NCBI RefSeq assembly: GCF_009857915.1
Contig: NZ_WWCM01000008.1
Span: 124,001 to 188,000, forward strand
Length of the DNA stretch: 64,000 nucleotides
Reading direction: 5' to 3'
DNA from: Duganella qianjiadongensis
Lineage (GTDB): Bacteria; Pseudomonadota; Gammaproteobacteria; Burkholderiales; Burkholderiaceae_D
This document shows, piece by piece, positions 1-8,208 of the stretch. Position 1 is the stretch's first letter. Every line of letters begins with the position of its first letter. A program made the translations under genes and the position numbers. The notes beneath the pieces are model-generated. The model was not told the origin of the DNA, made no database searches, and saw only the letters and a list, made by a program, of their open reading frames with translations.

Positions 1-1329
1 CCACGGTATGCGGGCCAGTGCCAGCACGCCTACCGTGATGCCCGAAGTGGGGATCATCGGCGTGGTCAGTTCGCCCAGCTGGAAAGCCAGAATCGCCGTC
101 TGGCGCGTCACGCCCACCAGATCGGACAGCGGCGCCATGATGGGCATGGTCAGCGCGGCCTGACCGCTGCCGGAGTGGATGAAGAAGTTGATCACGGTCT
201 GGATGCCGAACATTTTCCACGCGGCGAACACCGGCAGCGAGGACTGCACCAGCGGCATCAGCCCGTGCAGCATGGTGTCGATGATGTGGGCATCGCGTGC
301 CAGTATCATGGTGCCGCGTGCCAGCGCAATCACCAGCGCCGTGCCGACCAGATCGCGCGCGCCCTGGATGAAGCTCTCGACGATCTGGGTGGAATCGAGC
401 TGGCCAACCAGACCGATGATGATGCCCATCACGAGGAACAGCGCAGCGATTTCATCGATATACCAGTCATAGCCCACCACGCCGCCCACCATGATGGCCA
501 GCGATGCGACAAAGATGGTCAGCACCAGCTTGTGGCGGCCGGTGATGCCATGGAAGTCGCCCAGACCGTGCGGCTGCTCCCTGCGTTTTTCTACGTCGAG
601 CGCATAGGTAGGGCTCAGCTGCGGGTTCTTCTTGACGCGCGCGGCGTACCACATCAGGAAAGCGATGGTGACGCCGGTGGCAATCACCCATACGATCAGG
701 CGGTAGCCCCAGCCCGAGAATACGGGCACGCCGGCGATGCCCTGCGCGATGCCGACGTTGAACGGGTTGAGGAAGGCCGCGCCAAAACCCACCTGCGAGC
801 CGAGAAAGGGTATCGACACGCCGGTGACTGTGTCATAGCCCAGCGCCAGTGCCAGCGGCACGAAGATCATCACGAAGGGAATGGCTTCCTCGTTCATGCC
901 GAAGGTGGCGCCGCCTATCGAGAACATGGTGACGAACACGGGGATCAGTGCTTTCTGGATAAAGGGCGAGCTGTCATGCGCACGCGCCAGTGCCTTGATC
1001 ATGGCGTCCACCGCCTCGGTCTTCTGCAGCACGGCGAAGGCGCCGCCCACCACCAGCACAAAGCCGATGATCAGCGCTGCTTCCACGAAGCCCTTGATGG
1101 GCGCCTTGACCAGTGCCGTTACGCCCTGCGGTACGCTGGGGATGTAGTGGAAACTGGCCGGATCGATCAGCTGCTTGCCGTTGACCAGATGGGTATCGTA
1201 TTTACCGCCCGGTACCAGCCACGTTGCCGCTGCAATCAGCGCCAGAATGATGAACAGCAGGACAAAAGTATGCGGCAGCTTGAATTTCTTTTTGCTGCCC
1301 GGGGCGGCATGCATGCTAGGGGTGCTCAT
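1..1329 (-). CDS. YfcC-family membrane transporter (3' end outside window)
   Basis: Minus-strand reading frame from an ATG at 1329, open to the window edge (443 codons visible, so the C-terminus is missing). The protein starts with a short polar tail (MSTPSMHAAPGSKKK) followed by many hydrophobic helices and the glycine/asparagine-rich re-entrant stretches of the DcuC/YfcC (C4-dicarboxylate or basic amino acid carrier) superfamily, e.g. IHSGSGQAALTMPIMAPL near the visible end. It acts as an inner-membrane secondary carrier; the substrate cannot be read from sequence. It lies 12 bp downstream of the M14 deacylase and is probably co-transcribed with it, which suggests that it moves a substrate or product of that enzyme. 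Family is confident; substrate unknown. Confidence 0.85.
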   Translation of the reverse strand, partial: MSTPSMHAAPGSKKKFKLPHTFVLLFIILALIAAATWLVPGGKYDTHLVNGKQLIDPASFHYIPSVPQGVTALVKAPIKGFVEAALIIGFVLVVGGAFAVLQKTEAVDAMIKALARAHDSSPFIQKALIPVFVTMFSIGGATFGMNEEAIPFVMIFVPLALALGYDTVTGVSIPFLGSQVGFGAAFLNPFNVGIAQGIAGVPVFSGWGYRLIVWVIATGVTIAFLMWYAARVKKNPQLSPTYALDVEKRREQPHGLGDFHGITGRHKLVLTIFVASLAIMVGGVVGYDWYIDEIAALFLVMGIIIGLVGQLDSTQIVESFIQGARDLVGTALVIALARGTMILARDAHIIDTMLHGLMPLVQSSLPVFAAWKMFGIQTVINFFIHSGSGQAALTMPIMAPLSDLVGVTRQTAILAFQLGELTTPMIPTSGITVGVLALARIPW

Positions 1330-1341
1330 GGGCGAACTTTC

Positions 1342-2481
1342 TTATTGGCTCAGCAGATCACCGGCGCGGTAGGCCGTGGCACTGGCGATTTTGCCGATGT
1401 TCATGCCGCGGATCACATGGCGGTGAGCGCTGCGGGCGAAGAATACGCCTGCCACGCCAGCGTGGATCACGCTGGTTTCGCCGCTGACCGGATCGATGAT
1501 GTCGGCAATCGCATCGCCGGCGGCCACGCGCTCGCCCAGATCGCGCGTGTACACAAGGATGCCGGGATGCGGCGCATACAGCGGCTCCACGCCTTCCAGC
1601 GGAGTGGCTTCGCACAGCGGCGCAGGCAGTACGCGCGCCGCTGCTTCGGCCTCGGCATCGGTGGCCAGCACTACGCCGTTCAGCATGAGGAATTGCAGCA
1701 GGCCGGCGGCATCCTTCTGCGCCAGCGCGTAGTGCACTTCCTGCTCGCCGCGCAGTTCCACCGTGGTGGACACACAGGCTGGCGGAATAGGGTAGCGTCC
1801 TTCGAAGTGGCGCTCCAGATCCCACCACAGGCGGCTACAGGCTTCGTCGAAAGGTTCGCCGCCAGCCTGATAGGCCAGCAGCACGGCATGCGCGCCCATG
1901 ATGGCCGCCAGTGGCGCCACCGCATCGGCCAGCGGCGTGCCGGCGTAGATATGCAGCGCGGCTTCGTTGTCGCAGTGCAGATCGAGCACGATGTCGGCAT
2001 CGATGGCCATCGTCATCAGGATCTTTTTCAGTGCTTCCGCATCCGTGCCCGGTTGCCATGCCGCGATGGAGTTGCGTGCATGGGCGCGGACCAGCGCCAC
2101 GTTGGCGTCGGCATCCTGCCCCAGCAGGCCGGCCAGCGATGCTTTCAGGTCGTCCGCTACGTGCTTGTAGGCGCGGTTGAAGTTGATGCCAGTGGTCAGA
2201 TCAAATCGGCCAAAAGCCGCACCGTGGATGGCCTGCGCCAGACCGATAGGGTTGGCGGCCGGTACCAGTATCACTTCGCCCTGCAGGCGGCCCGCCGCTT
2301 CCAGTGCAATCAGCTCCTTGCGCAGGAACTGCGCCACCAGCATGCCCGGCACTTCGTCCGCGTGCAGCGAGGCTTGTATATACACTTTTTTACCGCTGCC
2401 GGGCGTACCGAAATGCAGGCTGGTCAGCTGGTAGTGGGCGTTGCTATGGGCGCCGGAGATGGGATGTTGGTGAACTTGCAT
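1342..2481 (-). CDS. M14-family succinylglutamate desuccinylase/aspartoacylase-like deacylase
   Basis: A 379-residue zinc hydrolase of the AstE/AspA branch of peptidase family M14. The zinc ligands are visible as HADE (H40, E43) and DLHCD (H169). The substrate-carboxylate pair of the family is NFNR (N102, R103), and E242 in VELRGE is the likely general base. The C-terminal third looks like the beta-domain found in this group. Such enzymes remove an acyl group from N-acylated amino acids in the cytoplasm. It is first in a two-gene minus-strand unit with the YfcC-type carrier. There is no strong Shine-Dalgarno before the ATG at 2481. The exact substrate is unknown; acyl-amino acid or small peptide turnover is inferred. 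Confidence 0.85.
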   Translation of the reverse strand: MQVHQHPISGAHSNAHYQLTSLHFGTPGSGKKVYIQASLHADEVPGMLVAQFLRKELIALEAAGRLQGEVILVPAANPIGLAQAIHGAAFGRFDLTTGINFNRAYKHVADDLKASLAGLLGQDADANVALVRAHARNSIAAWQPGTDAEALKKILMTMAIDADIVLDLHCDNEAALHIYAGTPLADAVAPLAAIMGAHAVLLAYQAGGEPFDEACSRLWWDLERHFEGRYPIPPACVSTTVELRGEQEVHYALAQKDAAGLLQFLMLNGVVLATDAEAEAAARVLPAPLCEATPLEGVEPLYAPHPGILVYTRDLGERVAAGDAIADIIDPVSGETSVIHAGVAGVFFARSAHRHVIRGMNIGKIASATAYRAGDLLSQ

Positions 2482-2571
2482 GGTGGCCGTGGCTTTGATT
2501 CGACAAAGATTGAGTATGTAGCACTATTTTCACAAAGTAAATGTACATATGCGGATTCTGTACTGGCTTCC

Positions 2572-2600
2572 TTGAGTTTTAGTCATGATGTGCGTACAGT
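2572..2600 (+). promoter_or_regulatory. Candidate sigma70-type promoter for the TonB receptor
   Basis: TTGAGT at 2572-2577 and TACAGT at 2595-2600 are separated by 17 bp in the AT-rich gap 2482-2642 between two divergent transcription units. They lie 42 bp upstream of the receptor ATG, and a GAGAG ribosome site precedes the ATG. Moderate match only; not verified. Confidence 0.35.
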
Positions 2601-2642
2601 TAGTTTAATGTAATCATTTCTTCAATTGAGAGAGCAAATAAC

Positions 2643-5396
2643 ATGGGTGCAGCACGCAAATTGCAGGTTTCGAATATGGCGCTGGCGGTCAGGCTGGCGC
2701 TGGGAGCGGGGGCTGTGGCCGGCCTGATCCAGCAGGTCCAGGCACAGGAAGCGGCGGTCAGCGCCGTACCCGTGCCCAAGGTGGAAATCACCGGTTCGGC
2801 CATCCGCCGCATCGAATCCGAAACCGCTTTGCCGGTGCAGGTGATCACCCGTGAAGAAATCGACAAGGCCGGCGTTACCACTGCGTCCGAACTGATGGCG
2901 CGCGTATCGGCCAACGTCGGTGGCCTGACCGATGGCGCCAGCATCAACGTGGGCGGCGACCAGCGCGGCTTCAACAGCGCCAATCTGCGCGGCATCGGCA
3001 CCTCGTCCACGCTGGTGCTGCTGAACGGCCGCCGCATGGCCAACTTCGCTTCGCCCGGCGACGATACCGGCGTCGATCTGAATAACATTCCTGCTGCTGC
3101 CATCCAGCGCGTGGAAGTGCTGCTCGATGGCGCTTCGGCCCTGTACGGCACCGATGCTATCGGCGGCGTGATCAACTTCATCACCCGCAAGGACTTCCAG
3201 GGACTGGAACTGAACGCCTACGGCAACAAGACGCAGGAAGGCGGCGCCGGCAAGCGTACCGCCAGCCTGAGCGCCGGTACCGGCGATCTGGGCCGCGACG
3301 GCTACAACGTCTTCGCCGTGGTGGATGTGCAGCGCACTGGCGCGCTGAATACCTCGCAGCGCAAGTTCATCGATGATCTGCATATCGCCGAACGTCTGCC
3401 GCACCTGCTGTCCGGCTATACCAGTCCGGCCAACATCCGCCTGACGGGCGCCCAGCGCGACTATCTGCAGGAGCAGGGCTTCACCATCAACGGCAAGCCG
3501 ATCACCAACCGCACCATCAACCTGTCGCTGCCTAACTGCGCGCCGCCAGCCAATCTGTATCTGCCGAATGGCACGGGCGGGGTAGATGCCTGCACCTACA
3601 ACTACATGGGCGATACCGAGCTGTATCCGAAATCGGACAAGGTCAATCTGCTGTCGCGCGGCGTGCTGCAGCTCAATCCGGATAACCAGCTGTTCGCCGA
3701 AGTGGCGCTGAGCCGCTCCAAGACCAACTACGTCGGTTCGTCGGCACGGGTAACGGGCGTAGTCAACTACAAACGCATTCCGGCACTGGCCAAATATGAT
3801 CTGGCTTCGGATGAAGCCAGCGCCGACGACGATGTCGTCGGCGACGTCACCCTGCGCATGCGTCTCAACGAAGCGGGCCGCCGTACCAGCGAACTGACCA
3901 GCGAGAGCCAGCGTTTCGTGGTCGGCCTGACCGGTAGCGCCGGCGGCTGGGACTACGATGTGGCGCTGAACCACAGCGTCAACACCGTCAAGGACAAAGA
4001 CACCCACGGCTACGTGCTGTACGACAAACTGATGAAGGGCATCTACGATGGCCTGATCAATCCTTTCGGTCCTTCCAGCGCGGCAGGCGTGGCGCTGCTC
4101 GATTCCATCCAGGTGAACGACGATGTGCGCCATGCGCGCGGCGTTATGGACTCGATCGACTTCAAGGTATCGCATGCGCTGGGCGCCCTTGGCGGCGGCG
4201 ATGCAGCACTGGCCGTGGGCGGCGAAGTGCGCCACGAGCGCACCGACTTCAACCCGTCGGCCCTGCTGATGAGCGATAACATCAATAATGACTTTGCACC
4301 GGAAGGCGGCCGCGCCACCAGCGACAAGCGCAGCGTGCAGGCCATCTACGGCGAGCTGCTGCTGCCGTTCACCAAGCAGCTCGAAGCGCAGGTGTCGGCA
4401 CGTTACGACCACTATCAGGTGGTGGGCGGCGCCGCCAGCCCGAAAGTGGGTCTGAGCTACACCCCGGCCAAGACTATACTGTTCCGCGCTTCGGTTGGCC
4501 GCGGTTTCCGCGCGCCGTCCATGTCGGACCTGTACCGTCCTACGGTATTCAGCAGCACGGCCACCCTGCCTGATCCGGTGTATTGCGCCACCGTCAATAA
4601 TAACTACGCCGACTGCGCCGATAACTGGGATACCCGCCGCTATTCCAACGACAAGCTGAAACCTGAGCATAGCCGCCAGTACTCGCTGGGCATGGTGCTG
4701 GAGCCGGTCAGGGATGCATCGCTGTCGCTCGATTACTGGAACATCAAGCGTACCGACCTGATTAGCGAACTCGGTGACGACGTCATCCTCGGCAATCTGG
4801 CCAAATACGGCAATCTGGTACACCGCAATGAAGATGGCAACATCGATTACATCGAACTGCGCAAGGAAAACCGCGGTGCCCAGCTGGCGTCCGGTCTGGA
4901 CCTGACCATCGACTATCGTGGCGTGCAGACGGCGCTGGGCCGCTTTGGCGGACACCTGTCCGGCACCTATGTGCTCAATTCGAAGATCCAGAACAGCGTG
5001 GGCGATGCTTACCTGAGCAATCTGGGCCGCTTCGTCACCGACAGCGTGGTACAGCGCTGGCGCCATACCATCACCTTCGACTGGGACAAAGGCCCGTTCT
5101 CGGCCAGCCTGTCGAATACCTATTCGAGCGGCTATGAAGACCAGAACACGGCGATCAACATCGACGACGGTTCGGTGGTGGCAAAAAACCACGTAAAAGC
5201 CTACTCGCTGTGGGATCTGTCGGGTGCATGGCAGGTAAACAAGGCGCTGAAACTGCGTGCCGGCGTGCAGAATCTGCTGGATACGGCGCCACCGTACTCG
5301 AATCAGGCCTACTACTTCATCTCCGGCTACGATCCGACCTACACCGATCCGCGCGGTCGTCGTTTCTTTGCTACTGCTAATTACGCGTTCAAGTAA
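2643..5396 (+). CDS. TonB-dependent outer-membrane receptor
   Basis: A 917-residue protein with an N-terminal signal peptide (hydrophobic core about residues 12-33, likely cleavage after QVQA). A TonB-box-like VEITGSAIRR follows, then a plug domain (LNGRRMANF, VEVLLDGASALYGTDAIGGVINFI) and a large 22-strand-type barrel with alternating aromatic residues, ending NYAFK. It would import a siderophore, sugar or peptide across the outer membrane using TonB energy. The linker motif and length fit the Oar/CirA-like receptors common in heterotrophic betaproteobacteria. The next genes encode secreted cyanophycinases, so a peptide ligand is an attractive but unproven inference. Start chosen for the signal peptide and a GAGAG site 9 bp upstream. 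Confidence 0.93.
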   Translation: MGAARKLQVSNMALAVRLALGAGAVAGLIQQVQAQEAAVSAVPVPKVEITGSAIRRIESETALPVQVITREEIDKAGVTTASELMARVSANVGGLTDGASINVGGDQRGFNSANLRGIGTSSTLVLLNGRRMANFASPGDDTGVDLNNIPAAAIQRVEVLLDGASALYGTDAIGGVINFITRKDFQGLELNAYGNKTQEGGAGKRTASLSAGTGDLGRDGYNVFAVVDVQRTGALNTSQRKFIDDLHIAERLPHLLSGYTSPANIRLTGAQRDYLQEQGFTINGKPITNRTINLSLPNCAPPANLYLPNGTGGVDACTYNYMGDTELYPKSDKVNLLSRGVLQLNPDNQLFAEVALSRSKTNYVGSSARVTGVVNYKRIPALAKYDLASDEASADDDVVGDVTLRMRLNEAGRRTSELTSESQRFVVGLTGSAGGWDYDVALNHSVNTVKDKDTHGYVLYDKLMKGIYDGLINPFGPSSAAGVALLDSIQVNDDVRHARGVMDSIDFKVSHALGALGGGDAALAVGGEVRHERTDFNPSALLMSDNINNDFAPEGGRATSDKRSVQAIYGELLLPFTKQLEAQVSARYDHYQVVGGAASPKVGLSYTPAKTILFRASVGRGFRAPSMSDLYRPTVFSSTATLPDPVYCATVNNNYADCADNWDTRRYSNDKLKPEHSRQYSLGMVLEPVRDASLSLDYWNIKRTDLISELGDDVILGNLAKYGNLVHRNEDGNIDYIELRKENRGAQLASGLDLTIDYRGVQTALGRFGGHLSGTYVLNSKIQNSVGDAYLSNLGRFVTDSVVQRWRHTITFDWDKGPFSASLSNTYSSGYEDQNTAINIDDGSVVAKNHVKAYSLWDLSGAWQVNKALKLRAGVQNLLDTAPPYSNQAYYFISGYDPTYTDPRGRRFFATANYAFK

Positions 5397-5456
5397 TGTA
5401 ACGTAATGATGCATTAAGCCAGATAGGCCAATTGATTGGTATGATCTGCGCTACGA

Positions 5457-5487
5457 CGGCGCCGCGCGTGAGTGCGGCGCCGGTTTT
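5457..5487 (+). terminator. Intrinsic terminator-like hairpin after the TonB receptor
   Basis: A perfect 9-bp inverted repeat (CGGCGCCGC at 5457-5465, GCGGCGCCG at 5474-5482) with an 8-nt loop is followed by GTTTTA. It lies 60 bp after the receptor stop and only about 8 bp before the AGGAAGG ribosome site of the first cyanophycinase. The short T-run makes it a weak terminator or a leader hairpin. Confidence 0.55.
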
Positions 5488-5502
5488 ACTAGGAAGGGCT
5501 AC

Positions 5503-6837
5503 ATGAATTTCTCAGGTTTTACGCTACTGCGAGTGCTTTTGCTATGGCTGCTGCTATGCGGCGCCAGTGTGCAGGCGGCACAGGTAGCGGTCAGCACGCC
5601 GGCGTCCAAAGCGCCGGCTGGCAAGCCGCAGCAGGCTGCAAAAAGCTCGAGCAAGCCGGCCAAGGCGGTGCCGCCGCCCAAGCCGGTGCTGGCGCCACCG
5701 GCCGGCAATCTGGTCATTATCGGCGGCGGCCTGCGCGCCGATAACGCCGAAGTCTGGCAGCGCATCGTCCAGCTGGCGGGCGGCAAGGGCGCACGCATAG
5801 GCGTGTTCGGCTCGGCGTCGATCAATCCCGAGCAGTCGGCCCAGAACACCATCAACAAACTCAATCAGTATGGCGCCCAGGCGTTCTTCATTCCGCTCGG
5901 CGTCACCCTGCCGAATAGCGATTACCGCAAGGCGGCGGAAGACCCGGAGGTGGTGGCAGCCATCCATTCGGCCACCGGCATCTATTTCACCGGTGGCGAT
6001 CAGGCGCGGATTACCCGTGCGCTGGTGCGGCCGGACGGCAAACATACTGCGGCGCTGGACGCCGTGTGGGATGTGTACCGCGATGGCGGCGTGATCGCCG
6101 GCTCCAGCGCCGGCGCGGCCATCATGAGCACCACCATGTTCTACGATGCCAAGAGCACGCTGGAAATGCTCAAGCAGGGCGTCACCGAAGGTAACGAGAT
6201 TTCGACCGGACTGGGTTTCATCGGCGATGACGTGTTTGTCGACCAGCACCTGCTGGTGCGCGGCCGCTTTGCCCGCATGATTCCTGTGATGCTGAAGAAG
6301 GGCTACCAGATGGGCCTCGGCATCGATGAAAATACCGCCATGGTAGTTAACGCCAAGCGCGACGTGGAGATCATCGGCTATAGCGGCGCACTGCTGCTGG
6401 ACCTGTCGGCGGCGATTACCGACCGTGGTATCAAAGGCTTCAATATCAGCAATGCCACCATCAGCTATCTGGACCGGGGCGACAAGTTCAATCTGGTGAC
6501 GCGCGAATTCACCCCTTCGCCGGACAAGGCCGATAACAAGCTCGATCCGAATCAGCCGGAGACCCGCGAGCCGGTGTTCACCAACGATATTCTGGGCAAT
6601 AACGCCGTGCTCGATCTGATGGTCAACCTGATCGACAACGCCCAGCAGGAAGCCATAGGCATTGCCTTCGGCAACCCGCGCGATGCCTATCCGGATATCG
6701 GTTTCGAATTCAGGTTTAGCAAAACTATCAATAGCGTCGGTTATAGCTCGACCGAAGTGGAAGCCTACTCCGTGCTGAAACTGCGCATGGATGTGCGCCC
6801 CATCCAGCTGCAGGCGCCGCTCTACCGCTACCGCTAG
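5503..6837 (+). CDS. Secreted cyanophycinase (peptidase S51), copy 1
   Basis: A 444-residue protein with a signal peptide (residues 1-25) and a proline/lysine/alanine-rich linker (about 28-66), then a class-I-glutamine-amidotransferase-like fold. Family S51 signatures are VIIGGG (71-76), FTGGDQARI (162-170) and the nucleophile elbow GSSAGA with the likely catalytic Ser202; DQHLLVRGR follows. Cyanophycinases are serine exopeptidases that release beta-Asp-Arg dipeptides from multi-L-arginyl-poly-L-aspartate. The export signal points to scavenging of external polymer, as known for the extracellular CphE type, rather than mobilisation of an internal reserve; no cyanophycin synthetase gene is in the window. 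An AGGAAGG ribosome site precedes the ATG. A closely similar copy lies directly downstream. Confidence 0.88.
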   Translation: MNFSGFTLLRVLLLWLLLCGASVQAAQVAVSTPASKAPAGKPQQAAKSSSKPAKAVPPPKPVLAPPAGNLVIIGGGLRADNAEVWQRIVQLAGGKGARIGVFGSASINPEQSAQNTINKLNQYGAQAFFIPLGVTLPNSDYRKAAEDPEVVAAIHSATGIYFTGGDQARITRALVRPDGKHTAALDAVWDVYRDGGVIAGSSAGAAIMSTTMFYDAKSTLEMLKQGVTEGNEISTGLGFIGDDVFVDQHLLVRGRFARMIPVMLKKGYQMGLGIDENTAMVVNAKRDVEIIGYSGALLLDLSAAITDRGIKGFNISNATISYLDRGDKFNLVTREFTPSPDKADNKLDPNQPETREPVFTNDILGNNAVLDLMVNLIDNAQQEAIGIAFGNPRDAYPDIGFEFRFSKTINSVGYSSTEVEAYSVLKLRMDVRPIQLQAPLYRYR

Positions 6838-6865
6838 CGAGCGGCAGAAAATCAGGTATATTGAA

Positions 6866-6899
6866 GGGATGGCGTGTCATGTGCCATCCCTTTTTCTTT
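6866..6899 (+). terminator. Rho-independent terminator between the two cyanophycinase genes
   Basis: Stem GGGATGGC (6866-6873) and GCCATCCC (6883-6890) with a 9-nt loop, followed by TTTTTCTTT (6891-6899). Placed 28 bp after the first cyanophycinase stop and just before the ribosome site of the second. It implies that the two genes are at least partly separate transcription units and argues against translation starting at the in-frame TTG at 6861. Confidence 0.85.
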
Positions 6900-6911
6900 G
6901 CGGAGGCGGCA

Positions 6912-8135
6912 ATGCGTAGGGCGGATAAATGGTGGTGGAGAGTGGCGCAGGCAGCACTGATGCTGGCCGTGCCGTTCGGCGTGGCGCAGGCGGCACCCAA
7001 AGGCTCGCTGGTCATCATAGGCGGCAATCTGCAGGCCGATAATGCCGAAGTCTGGCAGCGCATCGTCCAGCTGGCCGGTGGCCCCGGCGCCCGGCTGGCG
7101 GTACTGCCTTCCGCTGCCGCCGATCCGGCACCAGTGGGCGCTGCCATCGTCGAGCGTTTCCGTGCCTACGGCGCCGATGCTTTTCTGGTACCGCTGGCCG
7201 TCAAGCTGGCCGATAGCGACTACCGCCAGGTAGCCGACGATCCGCAGCTGGCCGAAGCCGTGCGTAGCGCGGGTGGCGTATTCTTTGCAGGCGGCGATCA
7301 GGCCCGCATCACGCAGGCGCTGGTGCGGCCCGATGGCAGCCGCAGTGCCGTGCTCGATGCCGTGTGGGAGCTATACCGCAATGGCGGCGTGGTGGCGGGC
7401 AATAGCGCCGGCGCTGCCATCATGAGCAGCACCATGTTCTATGCGCCCGGGCCGGTGTTTTCCACTTTGCGTGCCGGTGTGACGGAAGGGCGCGAAATCG
7501 CACCGGGGCTGGGTTTTATCGGCGATGATGTCTTCGTCGACCAGCACTTTCTGGTACGGGGACGGTTTGCTCGCATGATCCCGGCCATGCTGAAAAAAGG
7601 CTATAAATTCGGCCTCGGCATCGATGAAAACACGGCCATGGTGATCGACAGCCGGCGGCAGGTGGAAATCGTCGGCCACCGTGGCGCCTTGCTGGTCGAT
7701 CTGCGCCGCGCCACCACCGACGCCAGCCATGCTGGCTTTAACGTCGCCAACGCCGTCATCAGCTATCTGGACAAGGGCGACCGCTACGATCTGGCCAGTC
7801 ACAGGTTTATTCCATCGCAGGCCAAGGCCGGCGGCAAGCTCGATGCGCGCGCCGTGCAGATGGCGCAGCCGGTGTTTTCGGCCGATATACTGGCGCGCAA
7901 TGCGCTGGTCGAGCTGATGGAAAACCTGATCAACAACCGCCGCAGCGAGGCGATAGGCATCGCCACCAGCGGACGCAATTCGCCGCTGCCGGAGCTGGGC
8001 TTCCAGTTCACCCTCAGCAAAACCCGCGACAGCGTGGGCTATGCCTCGGCTGCACTGCAAAGCTATTCCATCCTGAATATGCGGCTGGACATCCGCCCGC
8101 TCGATATCGGCCAGTCGCTGATGCAAAAGAACTAG
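6912..8135 (+). CDS. Secreted cyanophycinase (peptidase S51), copy 2
   Basis: A 407-residue paralogue of the preceding gene. It has a signal peptide (RR near the N-terminus, WWW, then a hydrophobic stretch ending AQAA) but lacks the long proline/lysine linker of copy 1. S51 motifs are conserved: VIIGGN (34-39), FAGGDQARI (125-133) and GNSAGA with catalytic Ser165; DQHFLVRGR is retained. I chose ATG 6912 over the in-frame TTG 6861 because a GGAGGCGG site lies directly upstream, the signal peptide then starts normally, and the longer form would run through the terminator hairpin at 6866-6899. Predicted to hydrolyse cyanophycin or a related isoaspartyl polymer outside the cytoplasm. The two copies probably arose by tandem duplication. 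Confidence 0.87.
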   Translation: MRRADKWWWRVAQAALMLAVPFGVAQAAPKGSLVIIGGNLQADNAEVWQRIVQLAGGPGARLAVLPSAAADPAPVGAAIVERFRAYGADAFLVPLAVKLADSDYRQVADDPQLAEAVRSAGGVFFAGGDQARITQALVRPDGSRSAVLDAVWELYRNGGVVAGNSAGAAIMSSTMFYAPGPVFSTLRAGVTEGREIAPGLGFIGDDVFVDQHFLVRGRFARMIPAMLKKGYKFGLGIDENTAMVIDSRRQVEIVGHRGALLVDLRRATTDASHAGFNVANAVISYLDKGDRYDLASHRFIPSQAKAGGKLDARAVQMAQPVFSADILARNALVELMENLINNRRSEAIGIATSGRNSPLPELGFQFTLSKTRDSVGYASAALQSYSILNMRLDIRPLDIGQSLMQKN

Positions 8136-8208
8136 CCGTCTATCGTGCTAATGCTCTGCTGGCCGGATTAGAATGACGGCCTGCCCGACCCTCATAGATA
8201 GGAAGATC

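Noticed and set aside
175-2613. Long plus-strand open frame (812 codons) opposite the YfcC and M14 genes
   Set aside because: High His/Gln/Arg composition of an antisense frame; real family motifs lie on the minus strand.
2622-5414. 930-codon minus-strand frame opposite the TonB receptor
   Set aside because: Mirror of a GC-rich gene with no family resemblance; the plus frame has signal peptide, plug and barrel.
6861-6911. In-frame TTG start for the second cyanophycinase
   Set aside because: The extension contains a terminator hairpin and breaks the signal peptide; ATG 6912 with GGAGG is better.
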